Source of the DNA: JAAYUH01 sp964640995
Lineage (GTDB): Bacteria; Caldisericota; Caldisericia; B22-G15
Direction of reading: 5' to 3'
DNA: 64,000 nucleotides
NCBI GenBank assembly: GCA_964640995.1
Contig: CAZXJJ010000004.1
Location: 23,591 to 87,590, forward strand
The first letter of the stretch is position 1, and each line of letters starts with the position of its first letter. Below the pieces are notes generated by a model, which was given only the letters and a program-made list of their open reading frames with translations, did no database searches and was not told the origin of the DNA. Positions 42,935 to 52,291 of this stretch are shown piece after piece. The position numbers and the translations under genes are program-made.

Positions 42935-44328
42935 TAGTTGGAGGTGGGGGAATTGTTGGTGCATCTATTTTTAGAGAACTTTCAAAATATGAGTTAAAAA
43001 TTCTTCTCATTGAAAAAGAGTGTGATGTTGCATCTTTTGGCTCAACAATTGCAAATACTGGAATAATTCATGGAGGTTATGACCCAATTCCGGGAACTTT
43101 AAAAGGAATTTTAAATAGTGAAGGAAAGAAAATTTGGAAACAACTTACCCAAAAACTTCATATTGATTCAGAATTCAATGGTGTTTTAGTTCTTGCATAC
43201 AATGATGAGGAAGAAAAAATTTTATATGAACTTTATGATAGAGGAATTAAAAATAAGGTTAATGTTGAAATAATTGATAGAAATGAAATTAAAAAGTTAG
43301 AACCAAATTTAAAAGAAGGATACAAAAAGGGGCTTTTTTCTCCTGATGCAGGAGTAGTTGACCCATTCATAGCAACAATCAAACTAGTAAGATCTGGTTA
43401 TTTAAATGGTGGAGAAATTTTACTCTCTTGTGAAATAAAAAATTTAATCGAGGAGAATGGAGAAGTTTTAGTAATAACAGAAAAAGGTGATTTTAAAACA
43501 AAAATTTTTGTTAATGCAATGGGTTTTTTTGGAAAAAATTTTTTAAAAGAGGATACAATTTTTCCAAGAAGAGGAGAATATCTTGTTACAGATAAAAATT
43601 TAAAAGGGCTGGTCAATCGACCTATATTTGGAGTTCCATCAGAAAAAGGAAAAGGCATCTCAATAACACCAACTCCTCATGGAAATCTTTTATTAGGACC
43701 TACTTCTAATATTGTTAAATCTTATGATACATCATCTTATTTAAAAGAAAGAGAAGAGATTTTAGAAAAAGTTTCAAAATTTATTGATTTTGATTTTTCA
43801 GCATTTTTAATAAGAGATTTTGCAGGAATTAGAGCATCATCAACAAGAAAAGATTTTATAATTGAGTTTGAAAAAAACTTAAATATTTTACATATTCAAG
43901 GAATTGACTCTCCTGGTCTTACCTCTGCTCCTGCAATCGCAAAATATGTTGTGAGTTTAATAAAAGAAAAAATTAGTTTAAAAGAAAAGAAAAATTTTAT
44001 TTATTCACTTGAAAAAGATATCTCATTAAAAAATCTTTCTAAAGAAGAAATTGATAATTTAATAAAAAAAGACCCCAACTTTGGAGAAATAATTTGTAGA
44101 TGTGAATTTGTATCAAAAGGAGAAATTCTTAAGGCTCTGAAAACTTTTCCTGAACCAAAAAATATTGATGGCTTAAAAAGAAGGTTAAGGGTTACTTCTG
44201 GAAGGTGTCAGGGCTCTTTTTGCACAATAAGAATTTTAAAAATTTTAAATGAAGAATTGAATATTCCTTTTGAAGAGATAAAAAAGAAAGGGAAAGATGG
44301 AGTAATTGTTTATGGTGAAATTGAATAA
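42913..44328 (+). CDS. GlpA-like FAD-dependent glycerol-3-phosphate dehydrogenase with [2Fe-2S] tail
   Basis: 471 residues. FAD site VIVGGGGIVGASIFRELSK, LLIEKE, GIIHGGYD; GLTSAPAIAKYV near the end of the oxidase domain; then a BFD-like domain with CRCEF...GRCQGSFC cysteines. Such proteins oxidise glycerol 3-phosphate to dihydroxyacetone phosphate. TTG start with AAGGAG 7 nt upstream; overlaps glpK by 22 nt. Confidence 0.85.
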   Translation: MEKNYDVIVGGGGIVGASIFRELSKYELKILLIEKECDVASFGSTIANTGIIHGGYDPIPGTLKGILNSEGKKIWKQLTQKLHIDSEFNGVLVLAYNDEEEKILYELYDRGIKNKVNVEIIDRNEIKKLEPNLKEGYKKGLFSPDAGVVDPFIATIKLVRSGYLNGGEILLSCEIKNLIEENGEVLVITEKGDFKTKIFVNAMGFFGKNFLKEDTIFPRRGEYLVTDKNLKGLVNRPIFGVPSEKGKGISITPTPHGNLLLGPTSNIVKSYDTSSYLKEREEILEKVSKFIDFDFSAFLIRDFAGIRASSTRKDFIIEFEKNLNILHIQGIDSPGLTSAPAIAKYVVSLIKEKISLKEKKNFIYSLEKDISLKNLSKEEIDNLIKKDPNFGEIICRCEFVSKGEILKALKTFPEPKNIDGLKRRLRVTSGRCQGSFCTIRILKILNEELNIPFEEIKKKGKDGVIVYGEIE

Positions 44329-45532
44329 TATTGATTTAGCAATAATAGGAGGAGGACCTGCAGGATTATTTTTAGCAAAAGAAGCAAAAAAGAAAGGTTT
44401 GAATGTTATAGTTTTTGATAGAGAAGAAAGAATTGGTGGAATCCTAAAACAATGTATTCACACTGGTTTTGGTTTAGAGATATATAAAAAAGATTTAACA
44501 GGTCCGGAGTTAATTGAAGAGTTAAAAGAAGAGGTTTTAAATTTAAATATTGAAATTTTTACAAATTCAATGTGTTCTGGTTTTGAAAATAACAAACTCT
44601 ATTTTTATTCACCAAAGGGAATTATAGAACTCAGTGCTCGATATTATGCATTTGCTCTTGGTGCAAGAGAAAGGGCAAGAGGTTCAATTTTTATTGAGGG
44701 AGATAGATCTTCTGGAATTTTCACAGCAGGTTTTGCTCAATATATAACAAACATTCTTGGTTTAAAAATAGGGAAAAGAATTGCAATTCTTGGTTCTGGT
44801 GATATAGGTCTTATTATGGCTAGAAGATTAACTCTTGAAGGTATGGAAGTTGTTGGAGTTTTTGAAATTATGCCTTTTTATGGAGGTCTTCCAAGAAATA
44901 TAAGGCAATGCCTTGAAGATTTTGATATTCCACTTTATCTTTCTCATACTGTAATTAAAGTTGAGGGTGAAGAGAGATTAAGAAAAATTTATGTATCTAA
45001 AGTTGATGAAAATTTAAAACCAAAAGGAGAAATTAAAGAATTTGAGGTTGATACTCTCCTTCTTTCTGTTGGTTTAATTTCAGAAATTGATATTTTAAGG
45101 AAAGATCTTACTATTGACAAAAAAACCTTAGGACCAATTGTTAATCAGTTTTTTATGACAAACATTCAAAATACTTTTATTATTGGAAATTCAGTATTTA
45201 TTTTTGACCTTGTTGATAGAGCAATGTTATCATCTTTGTATGTATTAAATTATATTTTGAAAAATAGGAATAAAAATGATTCAAAAATAAAAGTTTCAGG
45301 TGGTAATTTAATTAAAAGTTATATACCTCAAATTATAGAAAGAGATGATGAAGAAGTAAAAATCTACTTTAGAGTAAAAGAACCTATTTTTAATAAAGAG
45401 ATAGTTGTAAGAGAAGATAAAAAGGTTATTTTAAATAAAAAATTAAGAGCATCATATCCTGCTGAAATTCAGGAAATTTCAATAAATCCTAATTTAATTG
45501 AAAAAGATAAGATAATTATTGAGGTAATATGA
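44312..45532 (+). CDS. FAD/NAD(P)-dependent oxidoreductase of the glycerol operon
   Basis: 406 residues with two Rossmann motifs: LAIIGGGPAGLFLAKEAKKK (FAD) and RIAILGSGDIGLIMARRLTL (NAD(P)). It fits the pyridine-nucleotide-disulfide family subunit that pairs with GlpA-like proteins and DUF1667 in thermophile glycerol operons. It probably moves electrons from the GlpA-like subunit. ATG at 44312 after GGAG at 9 nt. Confidence 0.82.
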   Translation: MVKLNNIDLAIIGGGPAGLFLAKEAKKKGLNVIVFDREERIGGILKQCIHTGFGLEIYKKDLTGPELIEELKEEVLNLNIEIFTNSMCSGFENNKLYFYSPKGIIELSARYYAFALGARERARGSIFIEGDRSSGIFTAGFAQYITNILGLKIGKRIAILGSGDIGLIMARRLTLEGMEVVGVFEIMPFYGGLPRNIRQCLEDFDIPLYLSHTVIKVEGEERLRKIYVSKVDENLKPKGEIKEFEVDTLLLSVGLISEIDILRKDLTIDKKTLGPIVNQFFMTNIQNTFIIGNSVFIFDLVDRAMLSSLYVLNYILKNRNKNDSKIKVSGGNLIKSYIPQIIERDDEEVKIYFRVKEPIFNKEIVVREDKKVILNKKLRASYPAEIQEISINPNLIEKDKIIIEVI

Positions 45533-45867
45533 AAGAGATAACATGTATAGTTTGTCCAGTTGGATGTAGAATTTTAATTCAAGGTGAAAAAATCTCAAAT
45601 TATAAATGTAAAAATGGGCTTCAATATGCAATTCAAGAGATTAAAAATCCAAAAAGAGATTTAACAACAACTCTTAAAGCAATTGGACTTTCGAAAAGAA
45701 GAGTTGCTGTAAGATTAGATTCTGAGATTCAAAAAGATAAGATTTTTGATGTTTTAAAAGAGATTAAAAAGATAAAAATAACTAAAAAGGTTAAAAGAGG
45801 AGAAATTATTTTAGAAAATGTCTTAAATTTAGGAGCAAATCTTATATCTCAAGAAACAGTTGAATGA
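45529..45867 (+). CDS. DUF1667 protein
   Basis: 112 residues. Begins KEITCIVCPVGCRILIQ with the CxxCPxGC motif and a further Cys in YKCKNGLQYA, likely a redox metal site. It always accompanies the two oxidoreductases of this operon type. Overlaps the previous gene by 4 nt. Confidence 0.85.
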   Translation: MKEITCIVCPVGCRILIQGEKISNYKCKNGLQYAIQEIKNPKRDLTTTLKAIGLSKRRVAVRLDSEIQKDKIFDVLKEIKKIKITKKVKRGEIILENVLNLGANLISQETVE

Positions 45868-45871
45868 TTTA

Positions 45872-46660
45872 TTAAGATTTTAAGAATTCTAAAATATCAT
45901 TTATAACCATATCCCCTTCTGGGTCATTGAATAGTTCATGTTTCATTGGATATTCTTTTATTATCTTTTCTCCTTTGATTGAATCATAAAGAAGTTTTGC
46001 AGAAATTGATGGAACAACCTTATCATATTTTCCAAATAAAATAAGAATTGGTGTTTTTGTTCCTTTTTCTAATGCGATTTTTGTGTTTTTATAAATTTCA
46101 AAAAAGAGTCTTACTGAAATTCTATTATGAACAAGAGGGTCAAGAACATATTTTTTAACCTCTTCCTCATTTCTTGAAAGGTCTTCTGGATTTATTCTAT
46201 TTGACATCGTAAATTTTGGATAAATTGAGTTTAAAAATTTTGCAAGAGAAATTAGGCCTTTTGGAAGTTCATCTAAATTTAAATTAAAAATTCCACTTGA
46301 TATAACTCCTTTTTTAAATAATCCTTCTCTTTCCTGTAAATATCTATATCCAATTAAACCGCCCAAACTATGTCCTAAAAGAAAATTAGTGCTTTGTGGG
46401 TTAAACTTAATTGCTTCATCAAAAATTTCAAAAAGTATTTCAAAATTAGGTATATCTCCTCTTGTTCCAGAACTTCTTCCGTGACCTATGAGGTCAACTC
46501 CCTCAACCATAAATCCATTATCAACTAAAATCTTTTCAATTCTCTCATATCTTCCAATATGTTCTCCAAGTCCATGAACTATGAAAACTTTACCATTTTT
46601 TGGCTCTCCATTAGAGTGATATAAAATTTTATACCCTTTAAATTCAAAAAGCCTCTCCAC
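45872..46660 (-). CDS. Alpha/beta hydrolase, monoacylglycerol lipase-like
   Basis: 262 residues. FIVHGLGEHIGRYERIEKIL and GHGRSSGTRGD are typical of monoacylglycerol lipase/lysophospholipase; nucleophile elbow GHSLGG. Acid and base: FGKYDKVVP and MKHELFND. GTG start after GGAGG. Convergent with the glycerol operon, 4 nt apart, so it may supply glycerol; lysophospholipase activity is the alternative. Confidence 0.8.
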   Translation of the reverse strand: MERLFEFKGYKILYHSNGEPKNGKVFIVHGLGEHIGRYERIEKILVDNGFMVEGVDLIGHGRSSGTRGDIPNFEILFEIFDEAIKFNPQSTNFLLGHSLGGLIGYRYLQEREGLFKKGVISSGIFNLNLDELPKGLISLAKFLNSIYPKFTMSNRINPEDLSRNEEEVKKYVLDPLVHNRISVRLFFEIYKNTKIALEKGTKTPILILFGKYDKVVPSISAKLLYDSIKGEKIIKEYPMKHELFNDPEGDMVINDILEFLKS

Positions 46661-46739
46661 TTCTCCACCTCCAAAATTTTAAATTCATAAATCAATTATA
46701 ACAACTTTAAAGTTTATAATTAAATTGAGGAAATAAATT

Positions 46740-47426
46740 ATGGAAATTTTTGTTGGAACATCAGGATGGATGTATTCTTGGAATGAGGATGGAAACCTTA
46801 ATTGGTATATTAAAAACAGTAGCTTAAATACAGTTGAACTTAATACATCTTTTTATAGATTTCCTTTTGAAAATCAAATAAAAAGTTGGGTAAAGAAAGG
46901 AGCTTCATTAAGGTGGAGTATTAAGGTTCATAGATTAATAACTCATAAATTCAAATTAAATGAAGAGGCAAAAGAGAGTTTCAAAAGATTTCTTGAACTA
47001 TTCGAACCTTTGAGGGACCTAATTGATTTTTATCTATTTCAACTTCCTCCATCTTTTGGTCCAGATAAAAGAGAAAAATTAGTTGATTTCTTTAAAGATT
47101 TCGATAAAGAAAAAATTGTAATTGAATTTAGAAATAAAAATTGGTTCTCTTATTCCCTTGAAGAGTTTGGAGAAGAAAATTCATTTATTATATCTTCAAT
47201 TGATTCGCCAGATTTTCAAAAGAAAATTTTTAATATTAATGGAAAGATTTATCTTAGATTTCATGGAAGAGAGTCTGGGTATCAATATGATTATAGTGAA
47301 GAAGAGCTAATAGAAATTGCAGATATTATAAAGATGAAAAAACCTAAAAAAGTTTATGCATATTTTAACAATAACCACTCAATGCTAAAAAATGCTCAAA
47401 TGTTTTTTGAAATTCTGAAGAAATGA
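46740..47426 (+). CDS. DUF72 family protein
   Basis: 228 residues, TIM-barrel-like DUF72: FVGTSGWMYSWNEDG, NTVELNTSFYRFP, IEFRNKNWF, YLRFHGRES, YAYFNNNHS. The function is not established. TATAAT (46715-46720) and GAGGAAATAAATT precede the ATG. It overlaps the radical SAM gene by 4 nt. Confidence 0.88.
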   Translation: MEIFVGTSGWMYSWNEDGNLNWYIKNSSLNTVELNTSFYRFPFENQIKSWVKKGASLRWSIKVHRLITHKFKLNEEAKESFKRFLELFEPLRDLIDFYLFQLPPSFGPDKREKLVDFFKDFDKEKIVIEFRNKNWFSYSLEEFGEENSFIISSIDSPDFQKKIFNINGKIYLRFHGRESGYQYDYSEEELIEIADIIKMKKPKKVYAYFNNNHSMLKNAQMFFEILKK

Positions 47427-48244
47427 TAAAAATAGAGGAAGTTAAAATTAAGAAATCTCTTCAAAAATCAAAAATATCTGAGTTTTGTATAAATCCATAT
47501 TTTGGTTGTCTTAATGGTTGTTTATACTGTTATGCTTCATTTATCATGCAAAGGTGGCATCACAAAGAAGACACATGGGGAAATTTTGTTGATGTGAGGG
47601 TTAATGCACCAGAAAATTTAAAAAAAGAGATTAAAAACAAAGATAACATTGAAGTTTATATTTCTTCAATGACTGACCCATATCAATCTGTTGAAGAAAA
47701 ATATAAAATAACAAGAGAAATTTTAAAAGTTTTTTTAAAAGAAGAAAATTCTTTGTTTGATAAGAAATTTAAAATAACTATTCAAACCAAAAGAGACCTA
47801 GTTTTAAGAGACCTTGATATTTTAAAAGAGTTAAAAGATATAACTATTGGTTTTACAATAACAATACTTGATGAAGAGAAAAGAGTCCTTTTTGAAAAAG
47901 GTGCATCTCCTACATTTAATAGATTAAAAGCACTAGAAATTTTAAATAAAAATAATTTAAAAACCTATGCATTTTTTGGTCCAATTTTGCCAAAAATATC
48001 TGATAGTTATGAAGAAATTTATAAAATTGTTAAGTTAATCTATGAAACTGGAACAAGAGAGATTTTGCTTGATAAGTTAAGTTATTTTCCATATATGAAA
48101 ATAATTAAAGAGATAACAAAAAACCTTGGTTTATATAATGATTTTTTAAAAAGTGAAGATGAAAAATATTTAATAGAATTAAGAATTAAAATTCAAAGTG
48201 TTTTAAAAGATTTCAAAAATCTTAAACCAAACATTCTCTTTTAG
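47423..48244 (+). CDS. Radical SAM protein, spore-photoproduct-lyase-like
   Basis: 273 residues. NPYFGCLNGCLYCYA (CxxxCxxC), SSMTDPYQSVEEKYKITREIL, TIQTKRD, TITILDEEKR. These belong to the SplB-like/Rv2578c subfamily, widespread and uncharacterised; no DNA-lyase evidence here. Coupled to DUF72. Confidence 0.85.
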   Translation: MIKIEEVKIKKSLQKSKISEFCINPYFGCLNGCLYCYASFIMQRWHHKEDTWGNFVDVRVNAPENLKKEIKNKDNIEVYISSMTDPYQSVEEKYKITREILKVFLKEENSLFDKKFKITIQTKRDLVLRDLDILKELKDITIGFTITILDEEKRVLFEKGASPTFNRLKALEILNKNNLKTYAFFGPILPKISDSYEEIYKIVKLIYETGTREILLDKLSYFPYMKIIKEITKNLGLYNDFLKSEDEKYLIELRIKIQSVLKDFKNLKPNILF

Positions 48245-48247
48245 AAT

Positions 48248-48276
48248 GTTAATTTTGTGTCAGACACAAAATTAAC
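48248..48276. terminator. Perfect 14-bp palindrome filling a convergent intergenic gap
   Basis: GTTAATTTTGTGTC (48248-48261), one A, GACACAAAATTAAC (48263-48276). It exactly fills the space between the radical SAM and mutS2 stops. Probably a bidirectional terminator, though no clear T-run follows on either strand. Confidence 0.55.
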
Positions 48277-50604
48277 CTATTTTAGAAAAACTATTGTTAC
48301 ACCCACATTTTCAGGATCAAGTGTGAATCTTTCAACATGAGGGTGATTTTTTAAAAATTCATGAATTGCTCTTTTTAAAATTCCAGAGCCAACCCCATGA
48401 TAAATATATATAAATGGATATGAAGCAAGAGAAACACTATCAAGATATTTATCAAGTTTTGCTAATGCCTCATCAACTGTTTTACCATGAAGTTCAATCT
48501 TCATTGGCGGCATCTCTTTTTCAGGTAAAATAATTTCTCCCTCATTTTTCTCTTCTTTAACCTCAAAATTTCCATTTAATTTTTTTGTTATCTCAGTATG
48601 AGGCAAAACAACTCTCATTGTTGCAATCTGAATTATTAATTTCTTTTCATCATAGTCTTTCTTTAACACAATTCCTTGTTTTCCAAATTTATCTATAAAA
48701 ACAAGGTCTCCTTCTTCAATCTCTTCAAATGGAACAAATTCTTTTCCTACCTCTTCTTCTTGAATTTCCTCTGTTATTTTTTCAATTTCTTTCTCTAACT
48801 CCTTTTTCTTTTCTAAAACCTCTTTTCTTTCCTTAGGAAGTGATTCTAAAATTTCATCCATTTTTCTTTTTGTCTCTTCAAGAATTTTTTGCATCTCCTT
48901 TTTTGCTAAAATTGAATACTCTTTTCTTTTTAATTCAAGTTCCTGAAGGAGAAGTTCCAACTCTTCTCTCTCTTTTATAATTTTCTTTTTCTCTTCCTCA
49001 ATTATTTCTTTATCCTTTTCAATTGCAGTTTGATCTGTCTTAATTTTGCTTATTATAAATTCTTTTGTTATATGTTCCTCTCCAAGAAGTTCTTTTGCTT
49101 TATTTATAATTTCATCTTTCAATCCAAGTGAAGATGCAATAGTTAAAGCATGACTTTCTCCAGGAACTCCAATAAAAAGTTTATAAGTGGGTTTAAGTGT
49201 TTCAATATCAAAACCCATGCTGCAATTTTCAACTCCATCAGTTTTATAGGCAAATTCTTTCAATCTTGGATAATGAGTTGCAATTGCACAGATTGCTCCT
49301 AAATTATAAATATATTCAGTTATTGCTTGTGCTAAACTTGCTCCTTCTTCAGGATCAGTTCCAGCACCAAGTTCATCAAAAAGAATTAAAGAATTCTCTG
49401 TTGCATTATTTAAAATATTTACAATCTGTTTCATATGAGATGAGAATGTTGATAAACTTTGTTCAATGCTTTGCTCTTCACCTATATCTGCAAAAATATC
49501 ATCAAAAATAAAAGTTTCATAATCATCACTTGGAACATGTATTCCAGATTGAGCAAGTGCTTGAAAAAGTCCGATAGTCTTTAATGTTACTGTTTTTCCA
49601 CCTGTATTTGGTCCTGTAATTATAAGAACTCTATAATTTTTCCCAATCTCAAGTGATATTGGGACAACATAACCTTTTAAAAGAGGATGCCTTCCGTTGA
49701 TAATTTTTATTCTTTTCTCATTAATAATTTGTGGTTTTATTGACTTTGTATCTAAAGCAAAATGCGCTTTTGCAAAAATAAAATCAAGTTTTCCCAAGAG
49801 AAGCAAATTTTTTTCTATTAATGCAAAATTTTCATAAACAAGAGTTGTAAGTTCGATTAATATTTTTTTAACCTCTTCTTCTTCTCTTCCAATCAGTTCA
49901 ATTAGTTCATTATTTTTTGGAACAATAAATTGTGGCTCAACAAAAACTGTTCTTCCAGAAGAAGAGGTATCTTGTACAACTGATGGGAAATAATTTAAAA
50001 ATTCCCTTTTTATAGGAATCACATATCTTCCATTTCTAACAGTTACAATTTGTTCTGCAATCATATTTCTATAAACTGAAAGAGAAAATAGGTCTTCTAA
50101 TTTTTCAATTATTCTTTCTCTGAGGTCTTTTATTCTTCTTCTAATTGATTTGAGTTCAGGTGATGCATCATCCTTTACTTCACCTTCATCATCAATGCAC
50201 CTTTCTATTTCATAAAATACTTTTGTATCTTTTTTAATATCTCTTGCTATATTAAATAAATTTGGATATTTCTCTTTTCTTCTTTCTAATTCATCTTTAA
50301 TCTCATTAAATAAAACCAAATCTATTTTTAATCTTTTTAATTCTTTTCCATTTAAAATTGACCTTACTCTTGCTTTTTTTAAAACATCATCAATCTCTTC
50401 AAAAGATGAAAATGGAAGATTTCCTTCATCTTCAAGAAATTTTTTTGCTTCATCAACTTCAATTAAACTCTTTTCAATAAACTCAGAGTCATTTGAGGGT
50501 AAAAGATTAGAAATCAGTTCCCTACCCATTGAGGTGTAGGTATATCCTTTTAAAATTTCAACAATTTTAAAATATTCTAGTTTATTTAAACTATGTAAAT
50601 CCAT
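48277..50604 (-). CDS. mutS2: Endonuclease MutS2
   Basis: 775 residues. MutS-type ATPase with Walker A ITGPNTGGKTVTLK, ILFDELGAGTDPEEGASLAQ, then a coiled coil and a C-terminal Smr nuclease domain (ELHGKTVDEALAKLDKYL, YHGVGSGILK). MutS2 acts against recombination and, in Bacillus, splits collided ribosomes. Start ATG 7 nt after TATAAT, so leaderless. Confidence 0.96.
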   Translation of the reverse strand: MDLHSLNKLEYFKIVEILKGYTYTSMGRELISNLLPSNDSEFIEKSLIEVDEAKKFLEDEGNLPFSSFEEIDDVLKKARVRSILNGKELKRLKIDLVLFNEIKDELERRKEKYPNLFNIARDIKKDTKVFYEIERCIDDEGEVKDDASPELKSIRRRIKDLRERIIEKLEDLFSLSVYRNMIAEQIVTVRNGRYVIPIKREFLNYFPSVVQDTSSSGRTVFVEPQFIVPKNNELIELIGREEEEVKKILIELTTLVYENFALIEKNLLLLGKLDFIFAKAHFALDTKSIKPQIINEKRIKIINGRHPLLKGYVVPISLEIGKNYRVLIITGPNTGGKTVTLKTIGLFQALAQSGIHVPSDDYETFIFDDIFADIGEEQSIEQSLSTFSSHMKQIVNILNNATENSLILFDELGAGTDPEEGASLAQAITEYIYNLGAICAIATHYPRLKEFAYKTDGVENCSMGFDIETLKPTYKLFIGVPGESHALTIASSLGLKDEIINKAKELLGEEHITKEFIISKIKTDQTAIEKDKEIIEEEKKKIIKEREELELLLQELELKRKEYSILAKKEMQKILEETKRKMDEILESLPKERKEVLEKKKELEKEIEKITEEIQEEEVGKEFVPFEEIEEGDLVFIDKFGKQGIVLKKDYDEKKLIIQIATMRVVLPHTEITKKLNGNFEVKEEKNEGEIILPEKEMPPMKIELHGKTVDEALAKLDKYLDSVSLASYPFIYIYHGVGSGILKRAIHEFLKNHPHVERFTLDPENVGVTIVFLK

Positions 50605-50611
50605 TTTAAAA

Positions 50612-50620
50612 ATTATATCA
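50612..50620 (-). promoter_or_regulatory. Extended -10 promoter of mutS2
   Basis: TGATATAAT on the minus strand with 7 nt to the ATG. Confidence 0.6.
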
Positions 50621-50782
50621 TTAATTATCGAAAAGTATCTAATTATTTAATATTTTGATAATAAAAAATTATTTTTAATTTATCATCTTGATTTAATAAT
50701 TCAAAATAAAGGATATATATTAACAATCAAATTATATCGCTATAATTTTATGATGAAATAAAAACAAAGGGTTAGAAATTTC

Positions 50783-51507
50783 CTAGAAATGTCCTGTCTC
50801 ATCATATAATCGATCTTTAGTTACATATGGAGTATCCCAAGTAAGCCATAGACCTAAATGACTACCAGGCTCTGATGGAATTTTTATACCAACTCTTATT
50901 CTGAATCATAATGGTTTTTATAAATTCTAAAGGTGTTTCATCTAAATCTTTAGTTAATGAACCTAAGTTTAAATAATTTGATCCATCTTGAAGAGGAAGA
51001 TTTGCTACTATAGGATACCATCCACTATATAATCCATCACTTCTTTTTCCTGTATATAACTTTATCCTAATCTTCCCTTCTGTTTCTGTAAATCCCTCTA
51101 CATCCCATGATATATGTATTGTATCTGTTGGAGAGAAAGATTCGTTTCCTATAGGAAATGTTGTTTTGAAATATTTATGTAAAATTATGTTGGTATTTTC
51201 ATAAATTGTTTGAGTTTAAATCTATAGTGAGGTTATAGTTAAAGTTTGAAGTTATTGATGTGGGCTGAAGTAGTCGTTGTAAGCGATGGATTTATTATGG
51301 TTGATGTAATAGATTTAATAATAATTTTGAAGTTACATCTTCTAGATAACTTTAATTACTTACGGGAATATTTTTATTTATATCAAGTTTTAAAATAAGG
51401 AAGTCATAATCACCTGATCCAGAGGAATCAATTTCTTCTAATATTATATATCCTGTGTTCTTTGATTTATTGTATTAAATATGAATAATCATAATTACTA
51501 CCAAATG
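50783..51507 (-). pseudogene. Decayed surface/secreted protein gene
   Basis: No intact ORF, but the minus strand translates in pieces. GYIILEEIDSSGSGDYDFLI then LKLDINKNI look like one blade of a delta-60-type beta-propeller repeat, with FGSNYDYSYLI just before it. After about 250 bp of stop-rich sequence come SFSPTDTIHISWDVEG and GKIRIKLYTGKRSDGLYSGW, an Ig-like (Kre9/KNH-type) module. A frameshift then leads to RVGIKIPSEPGSHLGLWLTW and a stop at 50783. Several frame changes and stops show it is dead. Remaining DNA to 50620 and from 51508 to 51571 shows nothing. Confidence 0.6.
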
Positions 51508-51571
51508 TTTAAGGGATTTAAAAGTATAAACATCAGTAAGAAATTTTTTAAAATAAATTGTCTAAATTAAT

Positions 51572-52291
51572 TTATTGTTTTCTTAAAATTTTCATTATTT
51601 TTTTTGAGTTGGGGGTGTCGGAGTGGAGACAAAGGCTATCACAATCTAATTTGAGAGGTTCACCATTTATTGTGAGAATTTCTCCTTTTTCTATTAGAAT
51701 TTTTAATCTTTCCTCAATTAATTTTAAATCTGAGATGACTGAATTTGGTTCACTTCTTGGAACAAGGGTTCCATCATCATTGTATGCTCTATCAATGTAA
51801 ATTTCTTTTAAAACTTTAAGGCCCATATTTTCCCAAACTTCAATTTGTTTTGAACCTGAAAGACCAATTAAATATAAATTTTTATCAAAAAGAGAAGCCG
51901 CCTTTCCTATTGCTTCAGCAATTTTTACATCTTTAACTGAATCATTATATAAAGCACCATGTGGTTTTATGTGATTTAAATTTAAACCCTCTGCTTTTAA
52001 AAAAGAATAAAGTGCACCAATTTGATATAAAATAATATTTTCAATCTCTTCTGGTGACATTTTTATGCTTCTTCTTCCAAAACCAATTAAATCATGATAA
52101 GATGGATGTGCACCAACAAAAACACCATATTTTTTAGCAAGTTTTACTGTTTCTCTTATTGTATCTGGGTCTCCTGCATGAAAACCACAAGCAACATTAA
52201 TTAGATGAGCATTTTTAATTAATTCTTCATCATCTTTCTTATAAACTCCAAAGCCCTCGCCACAATCAATGTTTATTAAAATTTTCTTCAT
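51572..52291 (-). CDS. pxpA: 5-oxoprolinase subunit A (LamB/YcsF family)
   Basis: 239 residues: INIDCGEGFGVYKKDDEELI, NVACGFHAGDPDTIRETV, GAHPSYHDLIGFGRR, HIKPHGALYND, DRAYNDDGTLVPR. With PxpB and PxpC it hydrolyses 5-oxoproline using ATP. Start chosen 7 nt after GAGGAG; an ATG one codon earlier is possible. Overlaps pxpC. Confidence 0.95.
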   Translation of the reverse strand: MKKILINIDCGEGFGVYKKDDEELIKNAHLINVACGFHAGDPDTIRETVKLAKKYGVFVGAHPSYHDLIGFGRRSIKMSPEEIENIILYQIGALYSFLKAEGLNLNHIKPHGALYNDSVKDVKIAEAIGKAASLFDKNLYLIGLSGSKQIEVWENMGLKVLKEIYIDRAYNDDGTLVPRSEPNSVISDLKLIEERLKILIEKGEILTINGEPLKLDCDSLCLHSDTPNSKKIMKILRKQ

